A stretch of 64,000 nucleotides of DNA, taken from the NCBI RefSeq assembly GCF_052060015.1, contig NZ_JBPODZ010000007.1, forward strand, positions 124,001 through 188,000, read 5' to 3'. The DNA comes from Arhodomonas sp052060015 (GTDB lineage: Bacteria > Pseudomonadota > Gammaproteobacteria > Nitrococcales > Nitrococcaceae). Below the pieces are notes generated by a model. That model saw only the letters and a program-made list of their open reading frames with translations, was not told the origin of the DNA and made no database searches. How positions within the stretch are numbered: position 1 is the first letter of the stretch; each line of letters begins with the position of its first letter. The position numbers were made by a program, and so were the translations under genes. This document shows positions 1-7,651 of this stretch, one piece after another.

Positions 1-1
1 C

Positions 2-268
2 GCGACGGTGCACACCATCGTCACCGCCGGTTACCCGGAGCGCTGCCCCAACGTCGCGCGGTTGCTCGAGCAGTTCGAGGTCAGCGTCGACGACCAGAGT
101 CTGATGGGCGATTACGTCCTCAACGAGGACATGGACTATGCGCCGGCGGCGCGGACCTTCGTCCAGGAGCGCCCGGGACGGTTGGATGGCTGGCTCGAGG
201 GCGTGACCACCTTCTCCGGGGATTCCGACGCCCTGCCCGTGGTCCGCAAGGCCCTGGGTGTGGAATAG
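2..268 (+). CDS. C-terminal end of a glycine betaine/choline-type ABC substrate-binding protein (5' truncated)
   Basis: Only the last 88 or so codons lie in the window; the frame is open from the first base. The visible tail (a segment on arresting lobe closure, then NEDMDYAPAARTFVQERP and WLEGVTTFSG, ending KALGVE) resembles the C-terminus of OpuAC/ChoX-type periplasmic binding proteins, whose tails typically read WLxGVTT. Such proteins bind quaternary amines and deliver them to a membrane permease and ATPase for osmoprotection. The rest of the transporter would lie to the left, outside the window. A strong hairpin terminator follows 31 bases after the stop, so this is the last gene of its operon. 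The family assignment rests on a short tail and is moderate. Confidence 0.6.
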   Translation, partial: ATVHTIVTAGYPERCPNVARLLEQFEVSVDDQSLMGDYVLNEDMDYAPAARTFVQERPGRLDGWLEGVTTFSGDSDALPVVRKALGVE

Positions 269-299
269 CGGGGTCCGCCCCCCGAGCGACCCACCCGCA

Positions 300-325
300 G
301 CGCCGGCCGGAGGGCCGGCGCTTTT
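300..325 (+). terminator. Rho-independent terminator after the betaine-type binding protein
   Basis: A perfect 9-bp inverted repeat, GCGCCGGCC (300-308) and GGCCGGCGC (313-321), encloses a GGAG loop and is followed by TTTT (322-325). It lies between the truncated first gene and mgtE, both on the plus strand. Confidence 0.85.
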
Positions 326-328
326 GCG

Positions 329-334
329 TATAAT
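329..334 (+). promoter_or_regulatory. Candidate -10 element for mgtE
   Basis: A perfect TATAAT starts 4 bases after the T-run of the preceding terminator and 28 bases before the mgtE ATG. The -35 position would fall inside the terminator stem and shows no good match to TTGACA, so this rests on the -10 alone. Confidence 0.4.
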
Positions 335-361
335 GGCCGCCGGTTCACCGGGGGGACAGTG

Positions 362-1729
362 ATGAGCGAGCCCGCTACCCAACTGGAGAGCTGGACCGGG
401 GCCATCGCCGCGGCCCTGGATGCGGGCGATACCGCCACCGCCGCGGAGCTCGCGGCGCAGCGCCACCCCGCCGAGCTCGCCGACATCCTGGAGGCATTGC
501 CTGGCGAGGCAAGGCTCGCGCTGTGGCGGCTGTTGCCGGACCCGGAGGTACGCGGCGAGGTCCTTATCGAGGCCCGCCGCGAGGTCCGCGACCGACTGAT
601 CGAGGCCACCCGCTCCACTGAGCTTGCCGAGGCGGTCTCCCACCTGGAGCTCGACGAGCTCGCTGATCTCTACGACAAGCTCCCGCGCAAGGTGGTCCGG
701 GCGCTGATCCGGACCATGGACCTGCAGCGCCGCCAGCGCCTGCGTCGGGTGCTGTCCTATCCCGAGGACACCGCCGGCGGCCTCATGGATGCCGATGCCC
801 TGGCGGTGCGCGAGGACATCACCCTGGAGACCGCCCAACGCTACCTGCGGCGTGTGCGCAAGAAGGAGGGTGCGCTGCCCGAGCACATTACCGCGCTGTT
901 CGTCATCGACCGGGAGAACCGCTTCCGCGGCCTGCTGCCCCTCGACGAGCTGGTGGCGCAGCCACAGTCGGCACTGGTGGGCGAGACCATGGACCACGAA
1001 TTCCGCGCCATCCCGGCGGACACCCCCGCCCGCCAGGTGGCCCGACTGTTCGAGGACCGCGATCTCACGACCGCACCCGTCGTGGACCCGGAGGGCCGGC
1101 TCATCGGGCGCATCACCGTGGACGACGTGGTCGACGTCATTCGCGACGAGGGCGAGCGCTCGCTGATGCAGTCCGCGGGTCTCAACCGCAACGAGGACAT
1201 GTTCGCCCCGGTGCTGGCCACCGCCGCCCGGCGCGGCGTTTGGCTGGGGGCGAACCTGGTCAACGCCTTCATCGCCTCCTGGGTGATCGGGCTGTTCGGC
1301 GCCACCATCGAGGAGCGGGTGGCGCTGGCCATCCTCATGCCCATCGTGGCCAGCATGGGCGGCGTCGCCGGTATCCAGACCCTGACCCTGGTGGTGCGGG
1401 GCATCGCCCTGGACCAGATAGGCAGGGCCAACGGCCTGCGCCTGCTCGGCCACGAGTTCCGCGTGGCCCTGGTGCTGGGGCTTGCCTTGGCGCTTATCCT
1501 GGGGGCCGCGGCCCTGGTATGGTTCCGGGATCCCACCCTGGCGCTGGTGTTCGGCGCGGCGGTGGTGATCAACCTGGCCAACGCCGCGTTCTCGGGCACG
1601 CTGGTGCCGCTCGCCCTCGAGCGCGCCGGCATCGACCCGGCCCTGGCCGGCGGGATGCTGCTCACCGCGCTCACCGATATTCTCGGGTTCGCGAGCTTCC
1701 TCGGCCTGGCGGCGTGGATTCTGGTGTGA
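362..1729 (+). CDS. mgtE: MgtE-family magnesium transporter
   Basis: 455 residues, full length for MgtE, an inner-membrane Mg2+ channel gated by its cytosolic domains. The order is an N-terminal helical MgtE_N domain (about 25-125), a YPEDTAGGLM motif leading into two CBS domains (about 130-255), then five membrane helices (about 275-455). The membrane part has the family's conserved GGVAG(I)Q loop and a LLTALTDILGF segment carrying the conserved aspartate of the last helix. I chose ATG 362 over the adjacent GTG 359 because of the GGGGGGACA ribosome-binding stretch 5-12 bases upstream. The gene overlaps or abuts a downstream thioesterase and probably heads a three-gene unit. The variant residue in GGVAGIQ (usually N) is a minor oddity. 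Confidence 0.93.
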   Translation: MSEPATQLESWTGAIAAALDAGDTATAAELAAQRHPAELADILEALPGEARLALWRLLPDPEVRGEVLIEARREVRDRLIEATRSTELAEAVSHLELDELADLYDKLPRKVVRALIRTMDLQRRQRLRRVLSYPEDTAGGLMDADALAVREDITLETAQRYLRRVRKKEGALPEHITALFVIDRENRFRGLLPLDELVAQPQSALVGETMDHEFRAIPADTPARQVARLFEDRDLTTAPVVDPEGRLIGRITVDDVVDVIRDEGERSLMQSAGLNRNEDMFAPVLATAARRGVWLGANLVNAFIASWVIGLFGATIEERVALAILMPIVASMGGVAGIQTLTLVVRGIALDQIGRANGLRLLGHEFRVALVLGLALALILGAAALVWFRDPTLALVFGAAVVINLANAAFSGTLVPLALERAGIDPALAGGMLLTALTDILGFASFLGLAAWILV

Positions 1730-1749
1730 AGCAAACGGGAAATGGGGGC

Positions 1750-2217
1750 ATGGGGCAGCAAGGGGATGATGCGCAACGCCTGGCCACGGCGCGCCGCTTC
1801 TTCGACACCATCCCGCACAGCACGGTGCTGGGCATGGAACCGGTGGCGGTGGGCGAGGGCTGCCTCACTGCCCGGGTGCCCTACCGCCCCGAGCTGGTGG
1901 GCAACCCGGTCACTGGGGTAATCCACGGCGGGGTGATCACCACCCTGGTGGATCAGACCAGCGGCGGTGCGGTGATCGCCGCCCTGGACCGTCCCCAGGC
2001 GGTGGCGACTCTGGATCTGCGCATCGACTACATGCGCCCCGCCGAGCCGGGCGAGGTGGTCTACGCCCACGCCGAGTGCTACAAGGTCACCAGCCAGATC
2101 GCCTTCGCCCGCTGCACCGTGTATCAGCAGGATTTCCGCGACCCCATCGCCATGAGTATGAGTACCTTCATGCGCGCCGCCGAGGGCGAGCCCAACCTGA
2201 CCGAGGGGGCCGGATGA
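1750..2217 (+). CDS. PaaI-family hotdog acyl-CoA thioesterase
   Basis: 155 residues, the usual size for a single hotdog-fold thioesterase of the PaaI group. The VTGVIHGGVITTLVDQTSG stretch is the family signature: the HGG turn followed by the helix that carries the catalytic acid (D in LVDQ). These enzymes hydrolyse acyl- or aryl-CoA esters in the cytosol; the substrate cannot be read from sequence. ATG 1750 is my choice. GTG 1726, which overlaps the mgtE stop as GTGA, would add eight residues. The 3' end overlaps the next gene as ATGA, implying coupled translation with a second thioesterase of the same fold. Confidence 0.82.
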   Translation: MGQQGDDAQRLATARRFFDTIPHSTVLGMEPVAVGEGCLTARVPYRPELVGNPVTGVIHGGVITTLVDQTSGGAVIAALDRPQAVATLDLRIDYMRPAEPGEVVYAHAECYKVTSQIAFARCTVYQQDFRDPIAMSMSTFMRAAEGEPNLTEGAG

Positions 2218-2660
2218 AGGACCTCATGGATCGCATCGCGGCCGCCCGGGCCGCCGGGGACCCGGACGCCCTGGTCGCCCTCATCCCCTATGCCCGGCTG
2301 CTCGGCATCGCCTTCCGTGACGAGGGCGGGGAGCTGTCTTTCCGGCTGGGGTTTCAGCAAGGCAACGTCGGCAATCCCCACCTGCCGGCGCTGCACGGTG
2401 GCGTGATCGGGGCCTTCATGGAGAACGCCGCGGCCCTCCATCTGCTCTGGCGGGAAGAGGCCGGGCGGGTGCCCAAGGTGGTGGATTTCTCCATCGATTA
2501 CCTGCGCCCCGGCCGGCCGGAGACCCTATGGGCGCGCTGCGATGTCCGGCGCCAGGGCCGCCGGGTGGCCAACGTCGGTGTCCGGGCCTGGCAGGTCGCC
2601 GACGGCGCGGAGCGCGAGGTGGCCACGGCACGCTGCCATTTCCTGCTCTCCGGCCCCTGA
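2214..2660 (+). CDS. Second PaaI-like hotdog thioesterase
   Basis: 148 residues, related to its upstream neighbour: LPALHGGVIGAFMENAA corresponds to the HGG motif and catalytic helix, with E/N (MENAA) at the place where the first protein has D. It starts inside the stop codon of the preceding gene (ATGA), so the two are translationally coupled. Tandem PaaI pairs of this kind are common in proteobacteria and may form hetero-oligomers; that is inference. No T-rich terminator is evident between this gene and the convergent diguanylate cyclase 32 bases on. Confidence 0.8.
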   Translation: MKDLMDRIAAARAAGDPDALVALIPYARLLGIAFRDEGGELSFRLGFQQGNVGNPHLPALHGGVIGAFMENAAALHLLWREEAGRVPKVVDFSIDYLRPGRPETLWARCDVRRQGRRVANVGVRAWQVADGAEREVATARCHFLLSGP

Positions 2661-2692
2661 TCGCTGGGCCTGCATGGCATCTGAGGCGGGGC

Positions 2693-3874
2693 TCAGGCGC
2701 TGACCACGCAGTCGCGTCCGCGACCCTTGGCGGCATAGAGGGCCTCGTCCAGGCGGCGCAGGGTGCTCTCCAGTGGCTCGCCGGGGCGGAATGCGCTCAC
2801 CCCGAGGCTGATGCGTACGGCGATGCGCTCGCCGTCGACGGCGTCCACATCCTCGGCGGCCACGGCGCGGCGCAGTCGCTCGGCCACCACCGCCGCCTCG
2901 TCGGCGCCCACCTCGGGCAGTATCGCCAGGAACTCCTCGCCGCCGTAGCGGGCCACCAGGTCGCCGCTGCGCAGCTCGCCGCGGAGCACCGCCGCCACAT
3001 GCTGGAGCACCCGGTCGCCACTGTGATGGCCGTGCTCATCGTTGATGCGCTTGAAGCGGTCGATATCGAGCATGATCAGTGAGAACGGCCGGCCGCGGTC
3101 CCGGTACCACAGCCGCTCCAGGGTCCGGGTCAGCACCCGGCGGTTGAGCAGTCCGGTGAGCGGGTCCCGGGTGGACTCGCGGTACAGGCGCAGTAGCATC
3201 CATAGCTGCCCGCCCTGGATCCACAGGGTCATCCCCGCGATGAATACGAGCATCCAGAGGGTGTTCAGGGCGGCGGTGCCGGTCAGGGTGCCGTGGGCGA
3301 GCTCCACGGCGAGGTGCATCGCGATGGTGATCCCGATGAGTGCCGCCCCCACCAACACGGTCACCGGGAACAGCGCGGTCAGGGCGATGAGGACGAACGG
3401 CAGGGCGCGGTAGCCACCCACGGCGGCGGCCATCTCCCGTCCGTTGGTCTGCAGGGTCATGGACACGGCATAGAACAACGCCAACAGGAAGACCGTGGCC
3501 CCGATGAGGCCCAGGGTCCGCCCGTAGCTCCGAGTCGGGCCGCTGGCAAGCCAGAGGGCAGCCAGGCCAACGCCGAGACTCGCCCGGGCCACCGTGATGA
3601 ATACCGCCTCGCGCTGGGGCAGCAGCAGGAAGTCCATGGGGATCCAGGCCAGAAAGCCCAGGGCGAAGACCAGCTGGACGATACGCAGTCGCTCGCGCAG
3701 GTAGGCGGTGCGAATGGCGGTGAAATCCGGTGAATGGTGACGGGCGTCCAACAGGTCGCCGGCGCTGACCCGTAAGGTCGCGGCCGGGCCGCGGGGGGCC
3801 TCGGCCGGGGCGAGGGAGATCGCCGGCGCCTTTCGGCGCTGGCGGCTGCGCGACGACTTGGGCTTGGGCGCCAT
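2693..3874 (-). CDS. Membrane-anchored diguanylate cyclase (GGDEF)
   Basis: 393 residues. A basic, low-complexity cytosolic N-terminus (1-50) precedes about six hydrophobic helices (roughly 60-225) that form an integral-membrane sensor region without a recognisable periplasmic domain. A GGDEF domain occupies about 235-390. It has DPLTGLLNRR at its start, the metal/substrate segment MLDIDRFKRIND, the active-site RYGGEEF, and an RxxD inhibitory I-site (RSGD) five residues before GGEEF. The domain is therefore predicted to be active, making c-di-GMP from two GTP, and subject to product inhibition. The gene is transcribed alone, divergent from the small DUF3149 gene. Confidence 0.9.
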   Translation of the reverse strand: MAPKPKSSRSRQRRKAPAISLAPAEAPRGPAATLRVSAGDLLDARHHSPDFTAIRTAYLRERLRIVQLVFALGFLAWIPMDFLLLPQREAVFITVARASLGVGLAALWLASGPTRSYGRTLGLIGATVFLLALFYAVSMTLQTNGREMAAAVGGYRALPFVLIALTALFPVTVLVGAALIGITIAMHLAVELAHGTLTGTAALNTLWMLVFIAGMTLWIQGGQLWMLLRLYRESTRDPLTGLLNRRVLTRTLERLWYRDRGRPFSLIMLDIDRFKRINDEHGHHSGDRVLQHVAAVLRGELRSGDLVARYGGEEFLAILPEVGADEAAVVAERLRRAVAAEDVDAVDGERIAVRISLGVSAFRPGEPLESTLRRLDEALYAAKGRGRDCVVSA

Positions 3875-3963
3875 GGGTTCTCCGGGGTACGTTTTCTGCT
3901 GTGTGGGACGCGCGCAAGCGTACCACTGCGGGGGCTGGCGCCCACTGGGGAACGGGCAGACCT

Positions 3964-3977
3964 TTGATCCAGGTCAA
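3964..3977. promoter_or_regulatory. FNR/ANR-type box upstream of the DUF3149 gene
   Basis: TTGAT-CCAG-GTCAA matches the oxygen-sensing FNR/ANR/Dnr half-site pattern (TTGAT-N4-[AG]TCAA). It is centred about 62 bases before the ATG at 4033, which leaves room for a transcription start about 41 bases downstream, the class II spacing. It also lies 90 bases upstream of the divergent diguanylate cyclase. Confidence 0.55.
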
Positions 3978-4032
3978 CACCCGCGTGCGCCAGCCCACGC
4001 AATCTGAGGGCGAGACACCGGGAGGCGGGATC

Positions 4033-4185
4033 ATGGAGACATTGAGCGAGCTGTTGGCGGGCCGGCCCGATTTCTGGCTGAGCCTGGTGGTCATCCTGTT
4101 CATGCTGGGCATGGGGGCGTTCTTCGTGATCTTCTTCCTCCGTCATATCCGCGAGGAAGAGCGCAGCCGGCGCAAGGATCGCTAG
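4033..4185 (+). CDS. Small DUF3149-like single-span membrane protein
   Basis: 50 residues with one hydrophobic helix (about 17-37, rich in L, V, M and F) between an N-terminal METLSELL segment and a charged tail, RHIREEERSRRKDR. Size, the VVILFMLGMGAFFVIFF-type helix and the arginine/glutamate-rich end match DUF3149, a family of unknown function found beside respiratory or housekeeping genes in beta- and gammaproteobacteria. The start is set by a GGGAGGCGGG ribosome-binding site 3-12 bases upstream. An FNR-like box precedes it, so expression may rise at low oxygen; this is inferred. Confidence 0.72.
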   Translation: METLSELLAGRPDFWLSLVVILFMLGMGAFFVIFFLRHIREEERSRRKDR

Positions 4186-4258
4186 CGCCACGCTTGCCGT
4201 CATTGGCGCGTCGGGGGATAGTGCGGGGCCACTACCCCACGAAGCGGAGGTGTCGGCA

Positions 4259-5086
4259 ATGAGGATCGGCCTCGCCCTGGGTGCGGGAGGTGCCAACGGC
4301 CTCGCGCATATCCTCATGCTGCAGGTCTTCGACGAGCTCGGCCTGCGGCCGGCGCGCATCGCCGGCAGCAGTGTCGGCGCCATCATCGGGGCGCTGTACG
4401 CCTCGGGCCGCAGCGGCGACGACATCGACGCCATCGCCGAGGAGCTGGCGCTCAAGGAGAGCGATTCCTGGAAGGAGCTGCTGCTCGAGCGCAAGCTCTT
4501 CCGCTACCTGGAGCTGCTCGATCCCGAGCTTGGCCGTGGTGGCTTTGTCAGCGGCCAGGCGCTGCTGGCCTTCCTCTACGGCACCGATACGAAGATCGAC
4601 TTCGCCGACCTACGCATCCCCCTACGCGTGGTCGCCACCGACCTGTGGCGCCGTGAGCCGGTGGTGCTGGAGAGCGGGCCGGTACTGCCAGCGGTACGGG
4701 CGAGCATGGCCCTGCCCGGGGTGTTCACCCCGGTGACCCTTGGCGGGCGGGTGCTGGTGGACGGGGGTGCGGTGAACCCGCTGCCCTATGACCTGCTCGA
4801 CGACTGTGACGTCACGGTGGCCATCAACGTCACCGGCAAGCGCTCGCCCAAGGACGACTTCACCTTCCTGGACTCGGTGTTCAACACCTTCCAGATCATG
4901 CAGAGCACCATCATCAACGAGAAGCTCGCTCGGGCGGCACCCACCGTCTACATCGAGACGGATATCGTCGACGTCCGTGCCCTGGAGGTGCAAAAGCGCG
5001 ACCAGGTCTACGCCGGCGCCCGCCCTGCCAAGGAGGAGCTCAAGCGCCGTCTGAAGGCCTTGGTCCGCGACGCCGGCGCCGGCTGA
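4259..5086 (+). CDS. Patatin-like phospholipase / acylhydrolase
   Basis: 275 residues, the size of a stand-alone bacterial patatin domain. It shows all catalytic elements: the glycine-rich oxyanion loop GAGGANG near residue 10, the nucleophile elbow GSSVG (serine near residue 38), and the DGG of LVDGGAVNPLP that supplies the dyad aspartate. The protein is expected to hydrolyse acyl esters of lipids in the cytosol or at the membrane face; no signal peptide is seen. ATG 4259 has GGAGG 9 bases upstream, whereas GTG 4250 directly abuts that site. It converges on the DUF3501 gene with a one-base gap. Confidence 0.88.
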   Translation: MRIGLALGAGGANGLAHILMLQVFDELGLRPARIAGSSVGAIIGALYASGRSGDDIDAIAEELALKESDSWKELLLERKLFRYLELLDPELGRGGFVSGQALLAFLYGTDTKIDFADLRIPLRVVATDLWRREPVVLESGPVLPAVRASMALPGVFTPVTLGGRVLVDGGAVNPLPYDLLDDCDVTVAINVTGKRSPKDDFTFLDSVFNTFQIMQSTIINEKLARAAPTVYIETDIVDVRALEVQKRDQVYAGARPAKEELKRRLKALVRDAGAG

Positions 5087-5087
5087 C

Positions 5088-5672
5088 TCAATCGAAGTCG
5101 CCGGCCAGCGCGGTGCGCACGTCCTTCGGCATCACCGCCATGTGCTGGTAGTTGGGATGCTCGATGGCGACCACCACTTCCACAGCAGGATCCGAGAAGC
5201 GCTGGACCTGCTCATCGGTAAAGGGGAAGTGGAGGAAGTGCACCGATGAGGCCTTGCCGTCGGCGGTGGAGCGGTCAACGTCCTGCTCGGCCTCGGCGGG
5301 GATGCGCTCGTCGCCGAGCTTGAGCACCACCGTCTCCTCGACGCCGCCGAGCTGGCCGAGGATGCGCTGGCGCCTCGCCCGGTCCGGGATCTCGAACATC
5401 AGCGTGGCGACCAGCTCCCGCCCCTTGGGGATCAACGGGTTGTAGGCATTGAGCTCGTCGTCGATCTGCTCCTCACCGCCGCGCTCGATGAACAGCATCT
5501 CGTGGATCTGGCGCCACATGGTGTCGTAGTTCTCGAAGTAGATCATCGCCTCCGGCCCGATGGGCATGCGCCGGTGGCGCTTGATGGCGGTGATCTCGCG
5601 CGCCTTGTCCCGCCGAATGGCGGCGTAGCGCTCCATGGGCAGTATGTCGTCGCGGGTGATCTGTTTGCTCAT
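5088..5672 (-). CDS. DUF3501 family protein of the rubrerythrin cluster
   Basis: 194 residues, no signal peptide or membrane span. It begins with a ITRDDILPMERYAAIR segment and has a conserved-looking central stretch (MIYFENYDTMWRQIHEML), both typical of DUF3501. No catalytic motif is known. Genes of this family usually sit, as here, directly after a GlpC-like Fe-S protein and a rubrerythrin, so a role in peroxide or iron stress is suggested by context. It is 22 bases downstream of the Fe-S gene and is the last member of the minus-strand operon starting at the irr-like gene or at its own upstream promoter. Confidence 0.8.
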   Translation of the reverse strand: MSKQITRDDILPMERYAAIRRDKAREITAIKRHRRMPIGPEAMIYFENYDTMWRQIHEMLFIERGGEEQIDDELNAYNPLIPKGRELVATLMFEIPDRARRQRILGQLGGVEETVVLKLGDERIPAEAEQDVDRSTADGKASSVHFLHFPFTDEQVQRFSDPAVEVVVAIEHPNYQHMAVMPKDVRTALAGDFD

Positions 5673-5694
5673 TCCGGCCTCCCTTGCCCGTTAA

Positions 5695-7035
5695 TCACTT
5701 GAGCCCGTAGGCCCGGGCCAGTAGCTGAATGGGGTGGACCGAGGCGTCATGGGGCGGCGGGTTGTCGTCATCCGCCTGGCGCTCCAGCCCTTGGACGATA
5801 TGGGTGCCGGCGAGCGGGCATTCCGAGGCCAGATGCTGCTTGCCGGACTTGAATACGCGGCGCGCCAAGGGCTTGCCCACCTTGATGGCCACCTCGAAGT
5901 TCTCCTTCTTCACCCCCCAGGCGCCGCCATGGCCGGAGCAACGTTCCTGGACCTCCAGGTCGATGTCGGGGATCAGGCGCAGCATGTCCGCCGCCTTGGG
6001 CCCCATGTTCTGGGCCCGCGCATGGCAGGCCAAATGCAGGGACACACCGCCGTCGAGGGGCTTCAGGCCCTCGGCCAGACCCTCATGGCGGGCGATGTCG
6101 ACGACGTATTCGGCTACGTCCATGGTGTTCTCGGCGAGCCGCTGGATCTTGGGGTCGTCGACGATCAGCGGCCACTCGAATTTCAGCATCAGCGCGCAGG
6201 AGGGCACCAGGGCGATGACCTTGTGGCCCTGGTCCACCCAGGGCAGCAGGGCGTCCGCGGTCCGGTGCGCGGCCTCCGCCACGGCCGGCAGATCGCCCTG
6301 CTCGAGCTTGGGCATACCGCAGCATCCCGGGTAGGCCACTTCCGTCTCCACCCCGTTGTGGGCGAGCACGGCGCGCGTGGCCTCACCGATGTCCGGATTG
6401 TTGTAGTTGGCGAAGCAGGTGGCATAGAGCACCGCCTTGCGGCCGTGGGCCGGCGCCTCGGTATTGACCGTGGGGGCGTCGGCGGCGCGTTTGACGAAGG
6501 TGCGACGGTGGAATTCCGGCAGCTCCGCATCCCGGTGGACGTGGACGAACTTCTCCATCGCCGGACGGGTCAGGCGGTTGTCGCGGCGGTTCGCCCAGTT
6601 GGTCAGCGGTTCCACGCTGCCGGCGAGCCGGCCATTGCGGTCGGTTTCGGCGAGTGCCTTGTCGGCGAAGCCGTGCCGCCCCTGACGTTCCTCCACGGCG
6701 CGGTGACGCAGCATCAGGTGGGGGAAGTCCACGTCGAACTCGTGCGGCGGCACGTACGGGCACTTGGTCATGAAGCACATATCGCAGAGCGTGCATGCGT
6801 CGGCCACCTGCTGGAAGGCACTGCTGGGCACGCTGTCGAGTTCCATGGTCTCGGATTCGTCGATGAGGTCGAACAGCCGCGGGAAGGCGTCGCAGAGATT
6901 GAAGCAACGCCGGCAACTGTGACAGATATCGAAGACCCGCCGCTCCTCCTCGTCGAGCTTCTCGGGGTCGTAGAAGTCCGGGTCCTGCCAGTTGATCGGG
7001 TGGCGCACCGGTGCGCCGAGACCGCCCTCACTCAT
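5695..7035 (-). CDS. GlpC/HdrD-like iron-sulfur protein (two 4Fe-4S ferredoxin motifs plus CCG domains)
   Basis: 446 residues. The N-terminal third carries two ferredoxin-type clusters: CHSCRRCFNLCDAFP near residue 40 and CTLCDMCFMTKCP near residue 82. The rest holds two cysteine-rich CCG-type domains, the first with a canonical YPGCCGMP, the second ending in the altered ERCSGHGGAWG. The plan is that of GlpC and HdrD-type electron-transfer subunits, but no flavoprotein partner is adjacent, so it is not the glycerol-3-phosphate dehydrogenase complex. It sits between rubrerythrin and DUF3501 on the minus strand. By context it may pass electrons to rubrerythrin for peroxide reduction, which is inference. 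Confidence 0.85.
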   Translation of the reverse strand: MSEGGLGAPVRHPINWQDPDFYDPEKLDEEERRVFDICHSCRRCFNLCDAFPRLFDLIDESETMELDSVPSSAFQQVADACTLCDMCFMTKCPYVPPHEFDVDFPHLMLRHRAVEERQGRHGFADKALAETDRNGRLAGSVEPLTNWANRRDNRLTRPAMEKFVHVHRDAELPEFHRRTFVKRAADAPTVNTEAPAHGRKAVLYATCFANYNNPDIGEATRAVLAHNGVETEVAYPGCCGMPKLEQGDLPAVAEAAHRTADALLPWVDQGHKVIALVPSCALMLKFEWPLIVDDPKIQRLAENTMDVAEYVVDIARHEGLAEGLKPLDGGVSLHLACHARAQNMGPKAADMLRLIPDIDLEVQERCSGHGGAWGVKKENFEVAIKVGKPLARRVFKSGKQHLASECPLAGTHIVQGLERQADDDNPPPHDASVHPIQLLARAYGLK

Positions 7036-7090
7036 GGCTCTCGCTCCTGCTGGCTGAAAGGGAAGGGGCGGCGGTGCCGCCCCTCAAGGC

Positions 7091-7516
7091 TCAAAGCGCC
7101 TCCATGCCCTCCAGGGCCTTCTTGAAGCGCCCGGCATGGGAGCGCTCGGCCTTCGCCAGGGTCTCGAACCAGTCGGCGATCTCGTCGAAGCCCTCATCCC
7201 GGGCGTCCCGGGCCATGCCGGGATACATGTCCGTGTATTCGTAGGTCTCGCCGGCAATGGCGGACTTCAGATTGGCCTCGGTGTCGCCGATGGGCTCCTC
7301 CGTCGCCGGGTCACCGACCTCCTCGAGGAACTCGAGATGGCCGTGGGCGTGACCCGTCTCGCCCTCGGCGGTGGAGCGGAATACCGCGGAGATGTCGTTG
7401 TGGCCCTCCACGTCGGCCTTCTGGGCAAAGTACAGATAGCGCCGATTCGCCATGGACTCGCCGGCGAAGGCCTCGGTCAGGTTCTTGTGCGTCTTGGAGC
7501 CCTTGAGATCCGTCAT
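7091..7516 (-). CDS. Rubrerythrin (short form without a rubredoxin domain)
   Basis: 141 residues forming the four-helix ferritin-like diiron domain: a first EAFAGESMANRRYLYFA helix, then EGETGHAHGHLEF, AGETYEYTDMYPGMARDA and AERSHAGRF helices supply the E-x6-Y and ExxH ligands. The C-terminal rubredoxin domain (two CxxC) of classical rubrerythrin is absent, so electrons must come from another protein, perhaps the Fe-S protein encoded 55 bases downstream. Function: reduction of hydrogen peroxide to water. The start has a GGAGGTGAGCC ribosome-binding stretch. A promoter and an Irr-box-like site lie upstream. Confidence 0.9.
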   Translation of the reverse strand: MTDLKGSKTHKNLTEAFAGESMANRRYLYFAQKADVEGHNDISAVFRSTAEGETGHAHGHLEFLEEVGDPATEEPIGDTEANLKSAIAGETYEYTDMYPGMARDARDEGFDEIADWFETLAKAERSHAGRFKKALEGMEAL

Positions 7517-7593
7517 GGCTCACCTCCTCTCATGGGGGTCATTTGCGGGTAGTCACTGCGCAGCCCCGCCGTCATCACGGGACCGTACCCCAT

Positions 7594-7622
7594 GTAATAG
7601 CAGGGCACGGGGCGTTGTTCAA
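7594..7622 (-). promoter_or_regulatory. Candidate sigma-70 promoter for the rubrerythrin operon
   Basis: On the minus strand TTGAAC (7617-7622) and TATTAC (7594-7599) are separated by exactly 17 bases. Each matches its consensus at four of six positions. It lies between the irr-like stop codon and the rubrerythrin start, directly downstream of the Irr-box-like palindrome. Confidence 0.5.
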
Positions 7623-7626
7623 GTAG

Positions 7627-7643
7627 TTTAGAATGATTCCAAG
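7627..7643. promoter_or_regulatory. Irr-box (ICE)-like operator
   Basis: TTTAGAA-TGA-TTCCAAG matches the ICE-type Irr operator, recalled as TTTAGAA-N3-TTCTAAA, with two mismatches in the right arm. It sits 4 bases upstream of a candidate -35 element for the rubrerythrin operon and 9 bases past the stop of the irr-like gene. Confidence 0.55.
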
Positions 7644-7651
7644 AAGACCGC

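Noticed and set aside
2661..2692. Terminator between the second thioesterase and the diguanylate cyclase gene
   Set aside because: Only a 5-bp stem (CTGAG/CTCAG) without a T-run is visible, too weak to call.
5695..7035. GlpC of an anaerobic glycerol-3-phosphate dehydrogenase
   Set aside because: No glpA or glpB is adjacent, and the rubrerythrin/DUF3501 context is a different, recurrent one.
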